Source: SZUA-254 sp035292425 (GTDB lineage Bacteria; Bacteroidota; Ignavibacteria; UBA10030; SZUA-254). Taken from it: DNA of 15,856 bases. Made by a program: the position numbers and the translations under genes. Of this stretch, positions 1-7,943 are shown in pieces. Below the pieces are notes generated by a model. That model saw nothing but the letters and a program-made list of their open reading frames with translations. It was not told the DNA's origin and did no database searches. The stretch spans positions 1 through 15,856 of the forward strand of contig DATDQD010000307.1 in NCBI GenBank assembly GCA_035292425.1, given 5' to 3'. How positions within the stretch are numbered: position 1 is the stretch's first letter; each line of letters opens with the position of its first letter.

Positions 1-411
1 TGCTTTCCCCATCCTGCGGGCGCGGTGATACGCGTGGAACGTCATCCCGTAGTATCGTTTGAACTGTCGTCGCGCGGTCGACGGGTCGATGCCGTCTTTC
101 ATTAAATCGGCGTCCGTGAGCTTTCCGGTGGGGTGCCTCTCGATCGTCTCGCGGAGCCGCTTCACCAGGACCGGCGGTTCGACCGTGGCCTGCAGCGGTT
201 TGCACCGCTCGCACGGCCGGTACCCCGCGAAGAGCGCGTCGTTCGGCGAAGCGAAAAATTCAACGTTCACCGGCTTCGGTTTTTTCGCGCCGCACGTCGG
301 CCGGCAGAAAATGCCCGTCGTCTTGACGGCGGCAAAGAAAATCCCCTCGTAGGAGGAGTCTCTCCTGGCGAGGGCGGTATACATCGTGCGGGAAGATGGA
401 AGGGTGTGCAT
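1..411 (-). CDS. ada: Ada-type methylphosphotriester-DNA repair protein/AraC-family regulator, 3' end cut by window
   Basis: The visible 137 residues match the N-terminal half of Ada, which takes methyl groups from DNA phosphotriesters onto a zinc-bound cysteine and then activates alkylation-repair genes. Four cysteines (C36, C40, C67, C70) sit in GIFCRPTC and GYRPCERC, with the spacing of the E. coli Ada zinc site (C38/C42/C69/C72); C36 is the expected methyl acceptor. Residues ~80-137 look like the AraC-type helix-turn-helix, with ARRQFKRYYGMTFHAYHRARR in the second helix pair. The frame is open to base 1, so the rest, possibly an O6-methylguanine methyltransferase domain, lies outside. The ATG at 411 is preceded by AGGAG at 9 nt spacing. 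Family assignment is firm; whether the protein is bifunctional cannot be seen. It is the only clearly cytoplasmic protein in the window. Confidence 0.9.
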   Translation of the reverse strand, partial: MHTLPSSRTMYTALARRDSSYEGIFFAAVKTTGIFCRPTCGAKKPKPVNVEFFASPNDALFAGYRPCERCKPLQATVEPPVLVKRLRETIERHPTGKLTDADLMKDGIDPSTARRQFKRYYGMTFHAYHRARRMGKA

Positions 412-435
412 GGTTTTGTGCTCCTGTCTGTCAAT

Positions 436-446
436 GTATTGAATAC
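436..446. promoter_or_regulatory. short perfect palindrome upstream of ada
   Basis: GTATTGAATAC is an 11-nt palindrome with a one-base centre, 25 bp upstream of the ada start codon and just ahead of the Shine-Dalgarno. It could be an operator or part of the promoter. It is short enough to be chance, and I see no convincing -35/-10 pair around it. Confidence 0.2.
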
Positions 447-495
447 GTGCGACAGGGGCAAGATACAACGCGCGGGGGTGGGGCGCATTCGAAGA

Positions 496-529
496 ACGGG
501 CGGGGAATTTTTTATGGATTACCGCCCGT
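496..529 (-). terminator. hairpin between the 810-residue gene and ada
   Basis: ACGGGCGG at 496-503 and CCGCCCGT at 522-529 form a perfect 8-bp GC-rich stem around an 18-nt AT-rich loop containing TTTTTT. It lies 40 bp below the stop codon of the triple-repeat gene and 85 bp above ada. A weaker stem, CCGACG (550-555) with CGCCGG (563-568), lies directly after that stop. Neither stem is followed by a T-run on the minus strand, so intrinsic termination is only one possibility; mRNA 3' stabilisation is another. Confidence 0.35.
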
Positions 530-568
530 CGCCGGGGCCTCGCCATATCCCGACGCGGCAGACGCCGG

Positions 569-3001
569 TTATCGATTGTTCACATCCAGGATGATCGATC
601 CCGCGGTGGACGCCTTGACCCAGTACCCGCGACCTGGCCACAGCGTATCCTTCGGCACGTATCCCAGGGGAGGGCCGACGTATTCGAAGTAATTCGAGGT
701 GATGAGCCCGCCGGTGCTTTGAATGATGGCGCTTTTTCTCACCGGATAACTGATCGATCCGATCAGGTTCCACCCCTGGTTCAGCGTAATCGTGTCCGCC
801 GTGATGGGCATGCCCGTGATCAACGCGTCCTGCGGCGCCGAAAATTTCAGCCAGTATCCCTTCCCGTTGAGGATGTTGGTTTGGGAAATATACCCGGCCG
901 GGGGCGGGGCGTAGGCGAAGGCGTTGGATGTCGACGTCGGGAACAGGGCGTCTTTCGACGGATCGTCCACCTCGAGCGGCAGGCTGATCATATTCCAGCC
1001 CGCCAGTACCGGAACACCCTGGGTTACCGGCGCCTGGACGTTGACGATGAGCGTCGCGCCCGCCGCGTTGTTGCTCCAGACGACGACACCATAACGGTCC
1101 CAGATGGCCGGGGTGACCATAAAGGCCTCCGACTGGCCGGCCCCTTTTGCATCGGCACTGCCGATCGCAGATTGACGACTGACATAGTTGCCGGAATAGT
1201 AGGGGTAGGCGCTGTTGGAAGTCACGAGCGCGATTCCGACGTTCGCCGTCCCCGACACCACCTTCACCGAAACCTGGTAGGTTATCCCGTCGGGCAATTC
1301 CACGTCCCACGCCTTCACCACCGATGAGTCCCCCCAGCTCACGTCCACCGGCACGCCCGGTGTAAGCGCGTCCGGGCTGTCCTCCCACTCGATCGTATAT
1401 GCATTGGTCCCCGAAAACCGATCGACCTTCGGGTAGTACAGCCCCGTCCCGGTCCGGTTATGGTCCACGGCGAGGAAGTCCACGACGATGCCCCGCTCGA
1501 AAGAACCGGCCAGATAGCCGGAATACCCGGGGTCGGAGTAGAGGGTCAGATCGTAGTCGGAGGCGGACCTGAGCCCCACGACCGACCAGTAGGTTTGCTG
1601 CTGGTCGAAGGAGTAATACCCGGGATTTGCAGTCCCCGCGGCGGGATCCGCGCCCGTGAGCGGTTCGGCCGCGGCGCGGACGCTGACGCTCAGCTCAGCG
1701 CTCGCGGCGTTGTTGCTCCAGACGACAAGGCCATACCGGTCCGAAACCCCCGGTGTGAACGCGAGGGTTTCCGACTGCCCGTTCCCGGCCGCATCCACAC
1801 TACCGGCGGCAGCCGCCCGACCCAGGTAATTGCCGTAATAGGCGGATGAAAAGAGCGCGACGCCCACATTCGCCGTCCCCGACACCACCTTCACGGAAAC
1901 CAGGTAGAGCGTCCCTGCGAGTAAATCTACGTCCCATACCTTGACCACCGATGTGGCCCCCCAGCTCACGTCGACCGGCGCACCGGGGCTAAGCGCGTGT
2001 GAACTGTCTTCCCACTCGATCGTGTACGAGTTGGTCCCCGAAAACCGGTCGACTTTCGGGTAATACGATCCCGTCCCCGCCCGGTTGTGGTCCACCGCAA
2101 TGAAATCGACGGAGGTGCCCCGCTCGGTAGAACTGGTTACAAAGTTGTAGAATCCAGGGTCAGTGTAGAGCGTCAGGTCGTAGTCGGACGTGGACCGGAG
2201 CCCCACGACCGACCAGTAGCTCTGCTGCTGGTCAAAAGAGTAATACCCGGGATTGGCCGTTCCGGCTGCAGGCGTCGCGTCCGTGAGCGGCACAGCAGCG
2301 GCACGGACACTCACGCTCAGCTCCGCGCTCGCCGCATTGTCGCTCCAGACGACAAGACCATACCGGTCCGGGATGCCGGGTGTGTAGGTGAAGATCTCGG
2401 ACTGCCCGTTCCCGGCCGCGTCCGCGCTGCCGATGGCAGAGATGAGACCCTGGTAGTTGCCGGTATAGGAGGATGAAAAGAGTGCGATGCCCACGTTCGC
2501 CGTCCCCGACACCACACTCACCGAAACCTGGTACAGTGTCCCTCCCAGCATATCCACGTCCCACGCCTTCACCAAAGACGTTGACCCCCAGCTCACGTCG
2601 ACCGGCGTGCCCGGGGTAAGCGCGTCTGAGCTGTCTTCCCACTCTATCGTGTACGCATCGGTGCCCGAAAACCGATCGACCCTGGGATAGTAGAGTCCCG
2701 TTCCGGCCCGGTTGTGGTCCGCCACAATGAAATCCACCGCACTGCCCCGCTCCGAGCTCACGGCCAGCGAAAAGGTATATCCGGTATCGGAGAAGAGCGT
2801 CAGGTCATAATCGGACGTGGATCGCAATCCCACGACCGACCAGTATGCGTTCTGCTGGTCGAGAGAGTAATACCCCGGATCGGCCGTCCCGAACGCGGGC
2901 GTCGCATCGGTGAGCGCGGTCGGCGGTTGACTCCATGCGGGAGCGGCAATCATCGTGAGAATGATCAATGAAACAGAGAATGCCTTTTTTGCGATTTTCA
3001 T
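569..3001 (-). CDS. secreted protein with three tandem ~209-residue repeats and a C-terminal GWNLIG/GRGYWVK module
   Basis: The protein has 810 residues. A signal peptide (KIAKK followed by a hydrophobic run, cleavage likely near PAWSQ at 21-25) is followed by three tandem repeats at about 30-238, 239-447 and 448-657. Each runs through GYYSxDQQ, YWSVVGLRS, SDYDLTL, DHNRxGTG, YYPxVDRFSGT, YTIEWEDS, PVDVSWG, VVSGTANVG, GNGQSE, DRYGxVVWS and ends near NVQAP/SVRAA. The pattern suggests a beta-sandwich, loosely like bacterial pre-peptidase C-terminal (PPC) domains; that is a guess from sequence texture. Residues 661-810 are a duplicated module (GWNMISLPL...GKGYWLKF, GWNLIGSIS...GRGYWVKA) shared with two other proteins here. 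Unlike its neighbours it lacks the QNYPNPFN sorting domain. GGAGG lies 8 nt before the ATG. The substrate or binding partner is unknown. Confidence 0.88.
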   Translation of the reverse strand: MKIAKKAFSVSLIILTMIAAPAWSQPPTALTDATPAFGTADPGYYSLDQQNAYWSVVGLRSTSDYDLTLFSDTGYTFSLAVSSERGSAVDFIVADHNRAGTGLYYPRVDRFSGTDAYTIEWEDSSDALTPGTPVDVSWGSTSLVKAWDVDMLGGTLYQVSVSVVSGTANVGIALFSSSYTGNYQGLISAIGSADAAGNGQSEIFTYTPGIPDRYGLVVWSDNAASAELSVSVRAAAVPLTDATPAAGTANPGYYSFDQQQSYWSVVGLRSTSDYDLTLYTDPGFYNFVTSSTERGTSVDFIAVDHNRAGTGSYYPKVDRFSGTNSYTIEWEDSSHALSPGAPVDVSWGATSVVKVWDVDLLAGTLYLVSVKVVSGTANVGVALFSSAYYGNYLGRAAAAGSVDAAGNGQSETLAFTPGVSDRYGLVVWSNNAASAELSVSVRAAAEPLTGADPAAGTANPGYYSFDQQQTYWSVVGLRSASDYDLTLYSDPGYSGYLAGSFERGIVVDFLAVDHNRTGTGLYYPKVDRFSGTNAYTIEWEDSPDALTPGVPVDVSWGDSSVVKAWDVELPDGITYQVSVKVVSGTANVGIALVTSNSAYPYYSGNYVSRQSAIGSADAKGAGQSEAFMVTPAIWDRYGVVVWSNNAAGATLIVNVQAPVTQGVPVLAGWNMISLPLEVDDPSKDALFPTSTSNAFAYAPPPAGYISQTNILNGKGYWLKFSAPQDALITGMPITADTITLNQGWNLIGSISYPVRKSAIIQSTGGLITSNYFEYVGPPLGYVPKDTLWPGRGYWVKASTAGSIILDVNNR
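572..1021 (-). repeat. GWNLIG/GRGYWVK module, copy at the C-terminus of the 810-residue protein
   Basis: Residues 661-810. Two half-units are visible: one opens GWNMISLPLE and closes GKGYWLKF, the other opens GWNLIGSIS and closes GRGYWVKAS. Corresponding pairs lie at 3607-4026 and 10107-10535 in two other proteins, making six half-units in the window. Confidence 0.75.
1031..1660 (-). repeat. coding tandem repeat unit 3
   Basis: Residues 448-657, beginning LTGADPAAG. It is the most diverged unit towards its end, with a small insertion (SAYPYYSGNY near 597-606) and VNVQAP replacing SVRAA at the border with the C-terminal module. Confidence 0.8.
1661..2287 (-). repeat. coding tandem repeat unit 2
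   Basis: Residues 239-447, beginning LTDATPAAGTANPGYY. It shares long blocks with unit 1 (NAASAELSVSVRAA, SDYDLTLY) and unit 3 (SFDQQQ, DRYGLVVWSNNAA). High nucleotide similarity across units suggests recent duplication or gene conversion. Confidence 0.85.
2288..2914 (-). repeat. coding tandem repeat unit 1
   Basis: Residues 30-238 of the 810-residue protein, the first of three units with a 209-residue (627-bp) period. It begins LTDATPAFG and differs from units 2 and 3 mainly around residues 75-90 and 178-192. Confidence 0.85.
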
Positions 3002-3573
3002 GGCCGTGGCCTCCGGATGTCATGTCATCGGTCTGAGTCATGGGCAAGAACGAAATGGATGAATGACGGAAGCACAGGGGAATGTCGGTGGATCGACGTG
3101 AATGTCCCTACTAACGACGGACCATCACCGAGGGAATGTACCCAAAGACAGATACAAATTCCAGTGAACTCTGATCGACAGTTCTTCCGTCATGATGCCG
3201 CCTGCTTGAGCTCATCGCAGAATCTGCTTCAGCCTCCTGGCTTGGGGGGATGGATGGTCGGGAAACCTGACATTTGTCATGTTTGAACGCGCAATTCATC
3301 CCCCTCATCCCGCCGGGGGAGACAGGATTCATATTTTGACACATTTCAGGCAGGACGGGAAGGGCAATGATCTCGAACTGTCAGAACCTGCAGACCGATT
3401 CATACCCCTGGTTCAATCGCGCCTCGATGACGCCCTCCCCTTCCCGTTAAGGTACAGAGTGTTTGTATTGCCAGACCTCACAGCCGCGATGTGATACCAC
3501 TGCCCTGCTACCAGGGAGGTCGGCACAAATACAATCCTTCCCGGGGACAAGGATGCGGCAACAAATCCTTCGA
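3002..3573. other. 572-bp spacer between the 820- and 810-residue genes
   Basis: No intact gene is supported here. The right part holds a LamG remnant (separate entry). The left part should carry the promoter of the 810-residue gene, but no clean TAnnTTTG or TATAAT box with a good partner was found. Visible signals are three GAATGT direct repeats on the plus strand (3080-3085, 3100-3105, 3134-3139; spacings 20 and 34 bp), an inverted pair TGACA-TT-TGTCA at 3268-3279, and a short stem TCCCCC/GGGGGA at 3299-3320. None is proven functional. Confidence 0.5.
3268..3279. promoter_or_regulatory. TGACA/TGTCA inverted repeat
   Basis: TGACATTTGTCA has perfect 5-bp half-sites separated by 2 bp, 267 bp upstream of the 810-residue gene. 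The same half-site, with a 6-bp gap, occurs in the hydrolase promoter at 14874-14889. The different gap argues against one shared regulator. Confidence 0.2.
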
Positions 3574-3580
3574 TTATCTC
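3413..3580 (-). pseudogene. decayed LamG/concanavalin-like domain fragment
   Basis: In the minus frame ending at the stop at 3413, the translation reads about IIEGFVAASLSPGR, then VPTSLVAGQWYHIAAVRSG and NTNTLYLNGK, then ASSRRD and stop. 'W-hydrophobic-H-I-A-A-V-R ... L-Y-L-N-G-K' is the signature of the LamG-like jelly-roll domain used in secreted sugar- or adhesion-binding proteins. Only ~45 residues survive. The frame stops right after NGK, and the upstream side runs into the stop codon of the 820-residue gene, where the frame belongs to that gene's C-terminal module instead. I see no start codon or ribosome site of its own. Most likely it is the leftover of an older gene broken when the neighbouring gene was joined or replaced. 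A chance match is the alternative, but the run is long and well placed. Confidence 0.55.
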
Positions 3581-6036
3581 TTGGTTTTCGTCGATTCCGG
3601 CGGAGGGAGGATCATCACGCCGGCGGCGTTCGATTTTATCCAGAATCCGCGGCCGGGTTCCAGGGACTCGAGCCGGTAATACCCACCCTGGAAACCGTAG
3701 AAAGAAGAGACGACAATCCCCGCCGGGACCGTCGTGACGGCGGAAACCGGGATCGGGTACCAGAGGCCACCGATCAGGTTCCAGCCGGGCGTCACTCCGA
3801 TCGTATCTCCGAGCACGGGGATCCCCGTGACGCCGACGTATTTCTCCCCCGTAAACTTCATCCAGTATCCCCTCCCGCGCAGGAGGGTATCCTCCACGGT
3901 ATATCCATCGTTGAACGCATAGGCATCCGAGGCCGCCGTCGGGTAGACCGACGCACAGGCGGCATCGTCCGGTTCCAGAGGCAACGCCATGAGATTCCAC
4001 CTGTCGACCACCTGGATCAGAACCGTTGCGATGAAAGTGTGACGTATTTCCAGCCCGGAGACGGTGGTGTCGACGAGCGTCAGGACGCTGTCGGTTTTCA
4101 TGTCCGTCATCGTCGTCTCTCCCCCGGCGCCTGCGGCCGTCAGAAAAAACCTCCCCGCAGGCAATTCACCGGGATCCCACCGGAGCATCATCGGATAGCC
4201 TCCCGGTCCCGGTTGGAGCGCGAGGAAAAACGATTGTCGCGGGCGCATCGTCCCCGTCGTATCCCGCACGTCTGCCCTGCTCCCGTTCGTTCCCTCCAGT
4301 TCCCATCGCGCGTCGAAAATCCCCGGGCCCGGTTTCGGGGGGAGTTCCGCCTCGCCGAAGCCCGGGTCGATCCCGTCCGACGCGCCCGCCAGTTCGCTGA
4401 AACCGAGCGTGTCCCCTTCGCCGCCGTTGTCCGTAATCCTCAGGAAGCAGGTGAACTCCAGCGAGTCCGTAATGACGAACGCCGAATCGCTCACGTCGGA
4501 GCGGAAAGGATCGGTCGTCTTCCAGGCGCGGAGGAAACAGGAGGGGGATGGCGTGTGCGGCACCGTCCATTCGTACTCGCCGATGGATGCGTCCACGCCC
4601 GTCGCGATGTCCACCCACGAAACGCCGCTGTCCGTCGAGAAGTCGAGCGTGATCCTGTCGATGTTCAGGGCCTCCCACGTGACGAGCCGGTTCGATCCGG
4701 CGGATATTCTTTCTCCGCCGTTCGGTTCGATCAACCGGATCGAACCGTCATCGATCGTAAACGTCGAATCGCTGACGTCCGAAAGCGAGGGATTCCCCAG
4801 GTCCCGGATCCGTATCCTGCACGCCCCCGACGGTGTTACCGGGACGGTCCAGGGATAGGAACCCGTGCCGGCCTCCAGCGTGTCTGCGACCGGGATCCAC
4901 GAGGCGCCGTCGTCCGTCGTATAGTCGATCCCGACGCGGTTCACGAACTGCGAGGTCCAGGTGACGGAATAGGTCGAGTCGGTATACCAGACCTCGCCGC
5001 CGTCGGGAGACACGACCGTGAGCGAGAACGGGTAGCCAAGCTTGTAAATGCCGTCGTTCTGGAGGACGAAGACATTGAGGGAATCGAGGGCGAGACAGGC
5101 GAAATTCAAATGCCCGGTCAGACCCTCATACGTCCTTCTCCACGTCGAGCCGGCGTCGTTCGACAGGTAGATCCCTCCCGTCAGATCGACCATCGGGCCG
5201 AAGGTTCCGGCGATCAGGTAGTCTTGGTCATCCTTCGAGACGTCGACCCCCCACATGTTGACCTGGTCCAGGGGAGTGCTGTAAAACCAGCTTTCCCCCC
5301 CGTCCGTCGATTTCAGAAAACCCCCGCCGCCGGCCCAGCGCGCCGCATAGAGGACACTCGGGTTGCCCCTGGTGATCGCCAGCGCCGGGATCTCCCCGGT
5401 CGTCGAGTGCTTCCGGCGCCACACGGCGCCGTAATCGTCGGACTTCCAGATGCCTGTCATGTTGTCCGCGGCGATGATGACGTTCGGACTGTCCGGCCGG
5501 ATCACGGCGTATTCCCATCCCTGGTTGGCGCTCGAGAACGGATTGTAACAGACGCTGTCCCAGGTATCGCCGAAATCCGTGCTGCGGAAAATCGTGTTAC
5601 TCCCCATCGTGTAGACGGTGTCGTCCCCCAGTTCCGGCGCGTACGCCAGAGGTACTCCCCAGTAATAGAAATCCTTTTGCAGGGTGAGGCGCCACGAGAC
5701 GCCATGGTCCGTGCTCTTCACGATGCGGTCGGGGGGCCCCGCCTCCTGCGCGACGAGGATGAGGTTCGTATCCCGCGCGCTGACCGCCACGGATTTGATC
5801 GTCCCGCCGCTGGCTATCGTCGAGAGCACCTGCCATGAGTTCCCGCGGTCACGCGAAATGTACAATTTGTTCGTCCCCACCGCGCCGTACAGCACGTTAT
5901 CGTTCAACGGGTTCACGCAGAATGGATTGCCCAGTCCCGAACCTGCGACTTTTTTCACCCAGCCGGTCTGCGCCGGCAACATCCCCGGGGTCCAGCAACC
6001 CAACATGACGACGAGGAGTAGCGACTTCGGATTCAT
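3574..6036 (-). CDS. exported Asp-box beta-propeller with two Kre9-like Ig domains and a C-terminal GWNLIG module
   Basis: The protein has 820 residues. A signal peptide ends near LPAQ (20-23). C14 follows MLG, a poor lipobox, so ordinary cleavage is more likely. Residues ~25-335 form a VPS10/YCF48-like propeller with six Asp-box motifs, e.g. LYISRDRGNSW, IFRSTDFGDTW and FLKSTDGGESW. Residues ~338-428 and 431-524 are two Kre9/KNH-type domains (VVSPDGGEVW and LIEPNGGERI, each followed by TTDDGASW- or STDSGVSW-type turns). Residues ~527-670 carry GIDPGFGEAELPPKPGPG, a stretch I associate with T9SS-rich bacteria. The duplicated module (~671-810) ends the protein; there is no QNYPNPFN domain. The ATG lies 12 bp after the upstream cytochrome stop with AAGGTGG overlapping that stop codon, so it is the third gene of the cytochrome operon. 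Ligand unknown; a cell-surface scaffold is plausible. Confidence 0.88.
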   Translation of the reverse strand: MNPKSLLLVVMLGCWTPGMLPAQTGWVKKVAGSGLGNPFCVNPLNDNVLYGAVGTNKLYISRDRGNSWQVLSTIASGGTIKSVAVSARDTNLILVAQEAGPPDRIVKSTDHGVSWRLTLQKDFYYWGVPLAYAPELGDDTVYTMGSNTIFRSTDFGDTWDSVCYNPFSSANQGWEYAVIRPDSPNVIIAADNMTGIWKSDDYGAVWRRKHSTTGEIPALAITRGNPSVLYAARWAGGGGFLKSTDGGESWFYSTPLDQVNMWGVDVSKDDQDYLIAGTFGPMVDLTGGIYLSNDAGSTWRRTYEGLTGHLNFACLALDSLNVFVLQNDGIYKLGYPFSLTVVSPDGGEVWYTDSTYSVTWTSQFVNRVGIDYTTDDGASWIPVADTLEAGTGSYPWTVPVTPSGACRIRIRDLGNPSLSDVSDSTFTIDDGSIRLIEPNGGERISAGSNRLVTWEALNIDRITLDFSTDSGVSWVDIATGVDASIGEYEWTVPHTPSPSCFLRAWKTTDPFRSDVSDSAFVITDSLEFTCFLRITDNGGEGDTLGFSELAGASDGIDPGFGEAELPPKPGPGIFDARWELEGTNGSRADVRDTTGTMRPRQSFFLALQPGPGGYPMMLRWDPGELPAGRFFLTAAGAGGETTMTDMKTDSVLTLVDTTVSGLEIRHTFIATVLIQVVDRWNLMALPLEPDDAACASVYPTAASDAYAFNDGYTVEDTLLRGRGYWMKFTGEKYVGVTGIPVLGDTIGVTPGWNLIGGLWYPIPVSAVTTVPAGIVVSSFYGFQGGYYRLESLEPGRGFWIKSNAAGVMILPPPESTKTKR
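3607..4026 (-). repeat. GWNLIG/GRGYWVK module, copy at the C-terminus of the 820-residue protein
   Basis: Residues ~671-810: half-unit one has DRWNLMALPLEPDD and GRGYWMKFTG, half-unit two has GWNLIGGLWYPIPVSA and GRGFWIKSNA. Both halves align by eye with the copies in the 810- and 1029-residue proteins. Confidence 0.75.
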
Positions 6037-6048
6037 CGTTGGTCCACC

Positions 6049-7923
6049 TTATCGCATTACGACAAATTTTTTGACCGCCTGCATCCCGCCGGCAGACACA
6101 CGGTAAAAATACAGACCGCTCGCCAGCCCTGCCGCCTCGATCTCGGCGCGGTGAGACCCCGCCGGCAGATTGCCGCGCACCGGTGTTGCGATCTCCTGGC
6201 CGGCCGTGTTGAAGATGCTGAGTTCCGTCTCCATTTCTTCGGAGAGCCAGAACTCGATCACCGTCGTTCCGTTGAACGGATTGGGGTAGTTCTGCGCGAG
6301 GCGGACTTCGAGGGGAATGGATGCGGGCTCCACCCCCGGGAGCGCCGGTTCATTCGCCGCCACGGCGGATACCGTTTCTCCGATGACAACGGGACCGCCG
6401 TATTTTATCCAGGAGGCGTGGACCTTTTCTCCCCAGGAGTTCCAGTCGTAGGGGTTGCCCGTGTTTTCCCGCCTCAGAAACTCGACGAAATCCCTCCCCG
6501 CGCTCTGGTAGTTCAGGGCCACCCTGACAGTCTCGACCTCTCCTCCCATCCTGTATTCCGTCACATCCCAGAATTGACCGTCCCGATATTCGCTGGCGAC
6601 GGGCGCGCACCGCCGCTCGGCGAAGAGCCGGTTCGAAAAACCCTCGGGCGGGATGCGGTTGTCAAAGAGCACCGTATCGTTGAGCGCCGCGAGAAACGAC
6701 GGGCCGGGCCTGAGCCCGAGGACCGAAGCCCTCGCCGGCGACATGCCCGAGACGGCCTCATACACCTTCGCCTGCGGGTCGCGCAGGAATTCACCCGACA
6801 TGCTGTCATATCTCCCGGATTCGAACACCACCCCGCCGCGGCGGTCCACCCCGAGGACCGAGATCGCGAGCCTGCGGCCCTCCGGGAACCCGGTCGGCAA
6901 CTTATGCCCGGTCCGGTTCACGACACGGACCAGCGCGATGACCGAGTCGCCCGACCTCCCGGCGCTGACGTCGAGGGACGCGGCCCCGCGCAGAAGTTCC
7001 GTCGATCGTTCGACCCCTGCCATCAGGGCGGCGCTGTCGACGTCACTCCACCAGTCCATCGTCGCGCGGGGAGCAAAAGTGTTCCCCCCGGTCAGGTCGT
7101 GACGGGCGACGTCGAGGCGGTAACGAAAAGGCGGAAACGATGTCGCCACACCGGGCCTGCGTTTCATGTGGCAGGCCTGGCAGCTTCCCGCCTCTCCCCT
7201 GGAGGAATACACGCTCAATTTCCACTCGCTGTACGTGCGTTCGAGCGGAAACTGCACATGCGGGGGGGTATGCTCCGGATCGGGATCCAGATAGGGATTG
7301 CTCACTTCGTGGCACACCCCGCAAAATTCCCCCTGCCGGTAGAAGGAATCGGGCCGGGTCGGTGTGTACGGATGGGCCGTGCCCCTGGCGCCGCGCACAG
7401 GCAACTGCGATTTTTGGACAACGTACATGGCATTCCCATATCCCGGGACTTCTCCCCCGACGATCGCGCTGGTGTCGTCGCCCAGCGGGTCAGCCATCCG
7501 GTGGCAGAAATCGCAGTTCACACCGTCCAGGTCAGACCCGTAGAGCCCCGCCACCGAGCCGGGGTGGGAACGCCCGGCGAGCCACCCCGACCCGGAGTGG
7601 CACCGCAGACAATATTCCCCTACGTCCAGACCCATCGGTTCCGTGTATTTTGTCGTCACGGCGAGCAGCGCATTGAACAGGGGATCCCTCGGGGCATGCG
7701 CCATCATGCTCCCCGACCATTCCCGCACCTGTGCCTCGTGACAGCCGAGACAGCTCTCGAGACTGCTCGCGGTATCCGCCTGTCCGGGCTGCGTCCCGGG
7801 GAGCCAGATCTTGACGTCCCTCACGCCCCTTTTTTCGATCGCCCCGCTGAACCCCGCGATGAAGCTGACGAACACCGCGATGGCGACCGATCCATTGAGG
7901 CTACGGCGAAGAAGGGGGTCCAT
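6049..7923 (-). CDS. secreted pentaheme c-type cytochrome with type IX sorting domain
   Basis: The protein has 624 residues. Five CXXCH haem sites lie at 58-62 (CLGCH), 105-109 (CLRCH), 137-141 (CDFCH), 201-205 (CGVCH) and 248-252 (CQACH), in a cytochrome c554-like arrangement. REWSGSMMAH after the first site is a family-type segment. Residues ~315-510 form a beta domain containing NRTGHKLPTG (H340), seen in many multihaem proteins, and residues ~540-624 are a T9SS type-A sorting domain opening LAQNYPNPFN and ending KKFVVMR. The start chosen is the ATG at 7923: GGGGGAGGGAG lies just upstream and RRSLN plus a hydrophobic run make a good signal peptide. The frame stays open to 8715, but that part overlaps the preceding cytochrome gene. 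Likely role: surface-exposed electron carrier; redox partner unknown. Confidence 0.9.
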   Translation of the reverse strand: MDPLLRRSLNGSVAIAVFVSFIAGFSGAIEKRGVRDVKIWLPGTQPGQADTASSLESCLGCHEAQVREWSGSMMAHAPRDPLFNALLAVTTKYTEPMGLDVGEYCLRCHSGSGWLAGRSHPGSVAGLYGSDLDGVNCDFCHRMADPLGDDTSAIVGGEVPGYGNAMYVVQKSQLPVRGARGTAHPYTPTRPDSFYRQGEFCGVCHEVSNPYLDPDPEHTPPHVQFPLERTYSEWKLSVYSSRGEAGSCQACHMKRRPGVATSFPPFRYRLDVARHDLTGGNTFAPRATMDWWSDVDSAALMAGVERSTELLRGAASLDVSAGRSGDSVIALVRVVNRTGHKLPTGFPEGRRLAISVLGVDRRGGVVFESGRYDSMSGEFLRDPQAKVYEAVSGMSPARASVLGLRPGPSFLAALNDTVLFDNRIPPEGFSNRLFAERRCAPVASEYRDGQFWDVTEYRMGGEVETVRVALNYQSAGRDFVEFLRRENTGNPYDWNSWGEKVHASWIKYGGPVVIGETVSAVAANEPALPGVEPASIPLEVRLAQNYPNPFNGTTVIEFWLSEEMETELSIFNTAGQEIATPVRGNLPAGSHRAEIEAAGLASGLYFYRVSAGGMQAVKKFVVMR

Positions 7924-7943
7924 GCAGGGCGGCTCCCTCCCCC

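Noticed and set aside
133..594. 153-codon plus-strand frame at the left edge
   Set aside because: Antisense to the Ada frame, whose four zinc cysteines and helix-turn-helix are clear.
1031..2914. Repeats considered as a CRISPR-like array or mobile element
   Set aside because: The units are 627 bp, in frame and protein-coding, with no short identical repeats, spacers or transposase.
3111..3344. 77-codon minus-strand frame in the spacer above the 810-residue gene
   Set aside because: No ribosome site, no recognisable motif and unusual composition; treated as non-coding spacer.
3463..5838. 791-codon open frame on the plus strand
   Set aside because: It is antisense to the 820-residue propeller gene, very rich in Arg, Pro and Gly, and shows no domain; it results from GC-rich codon bias on the opposite strand.
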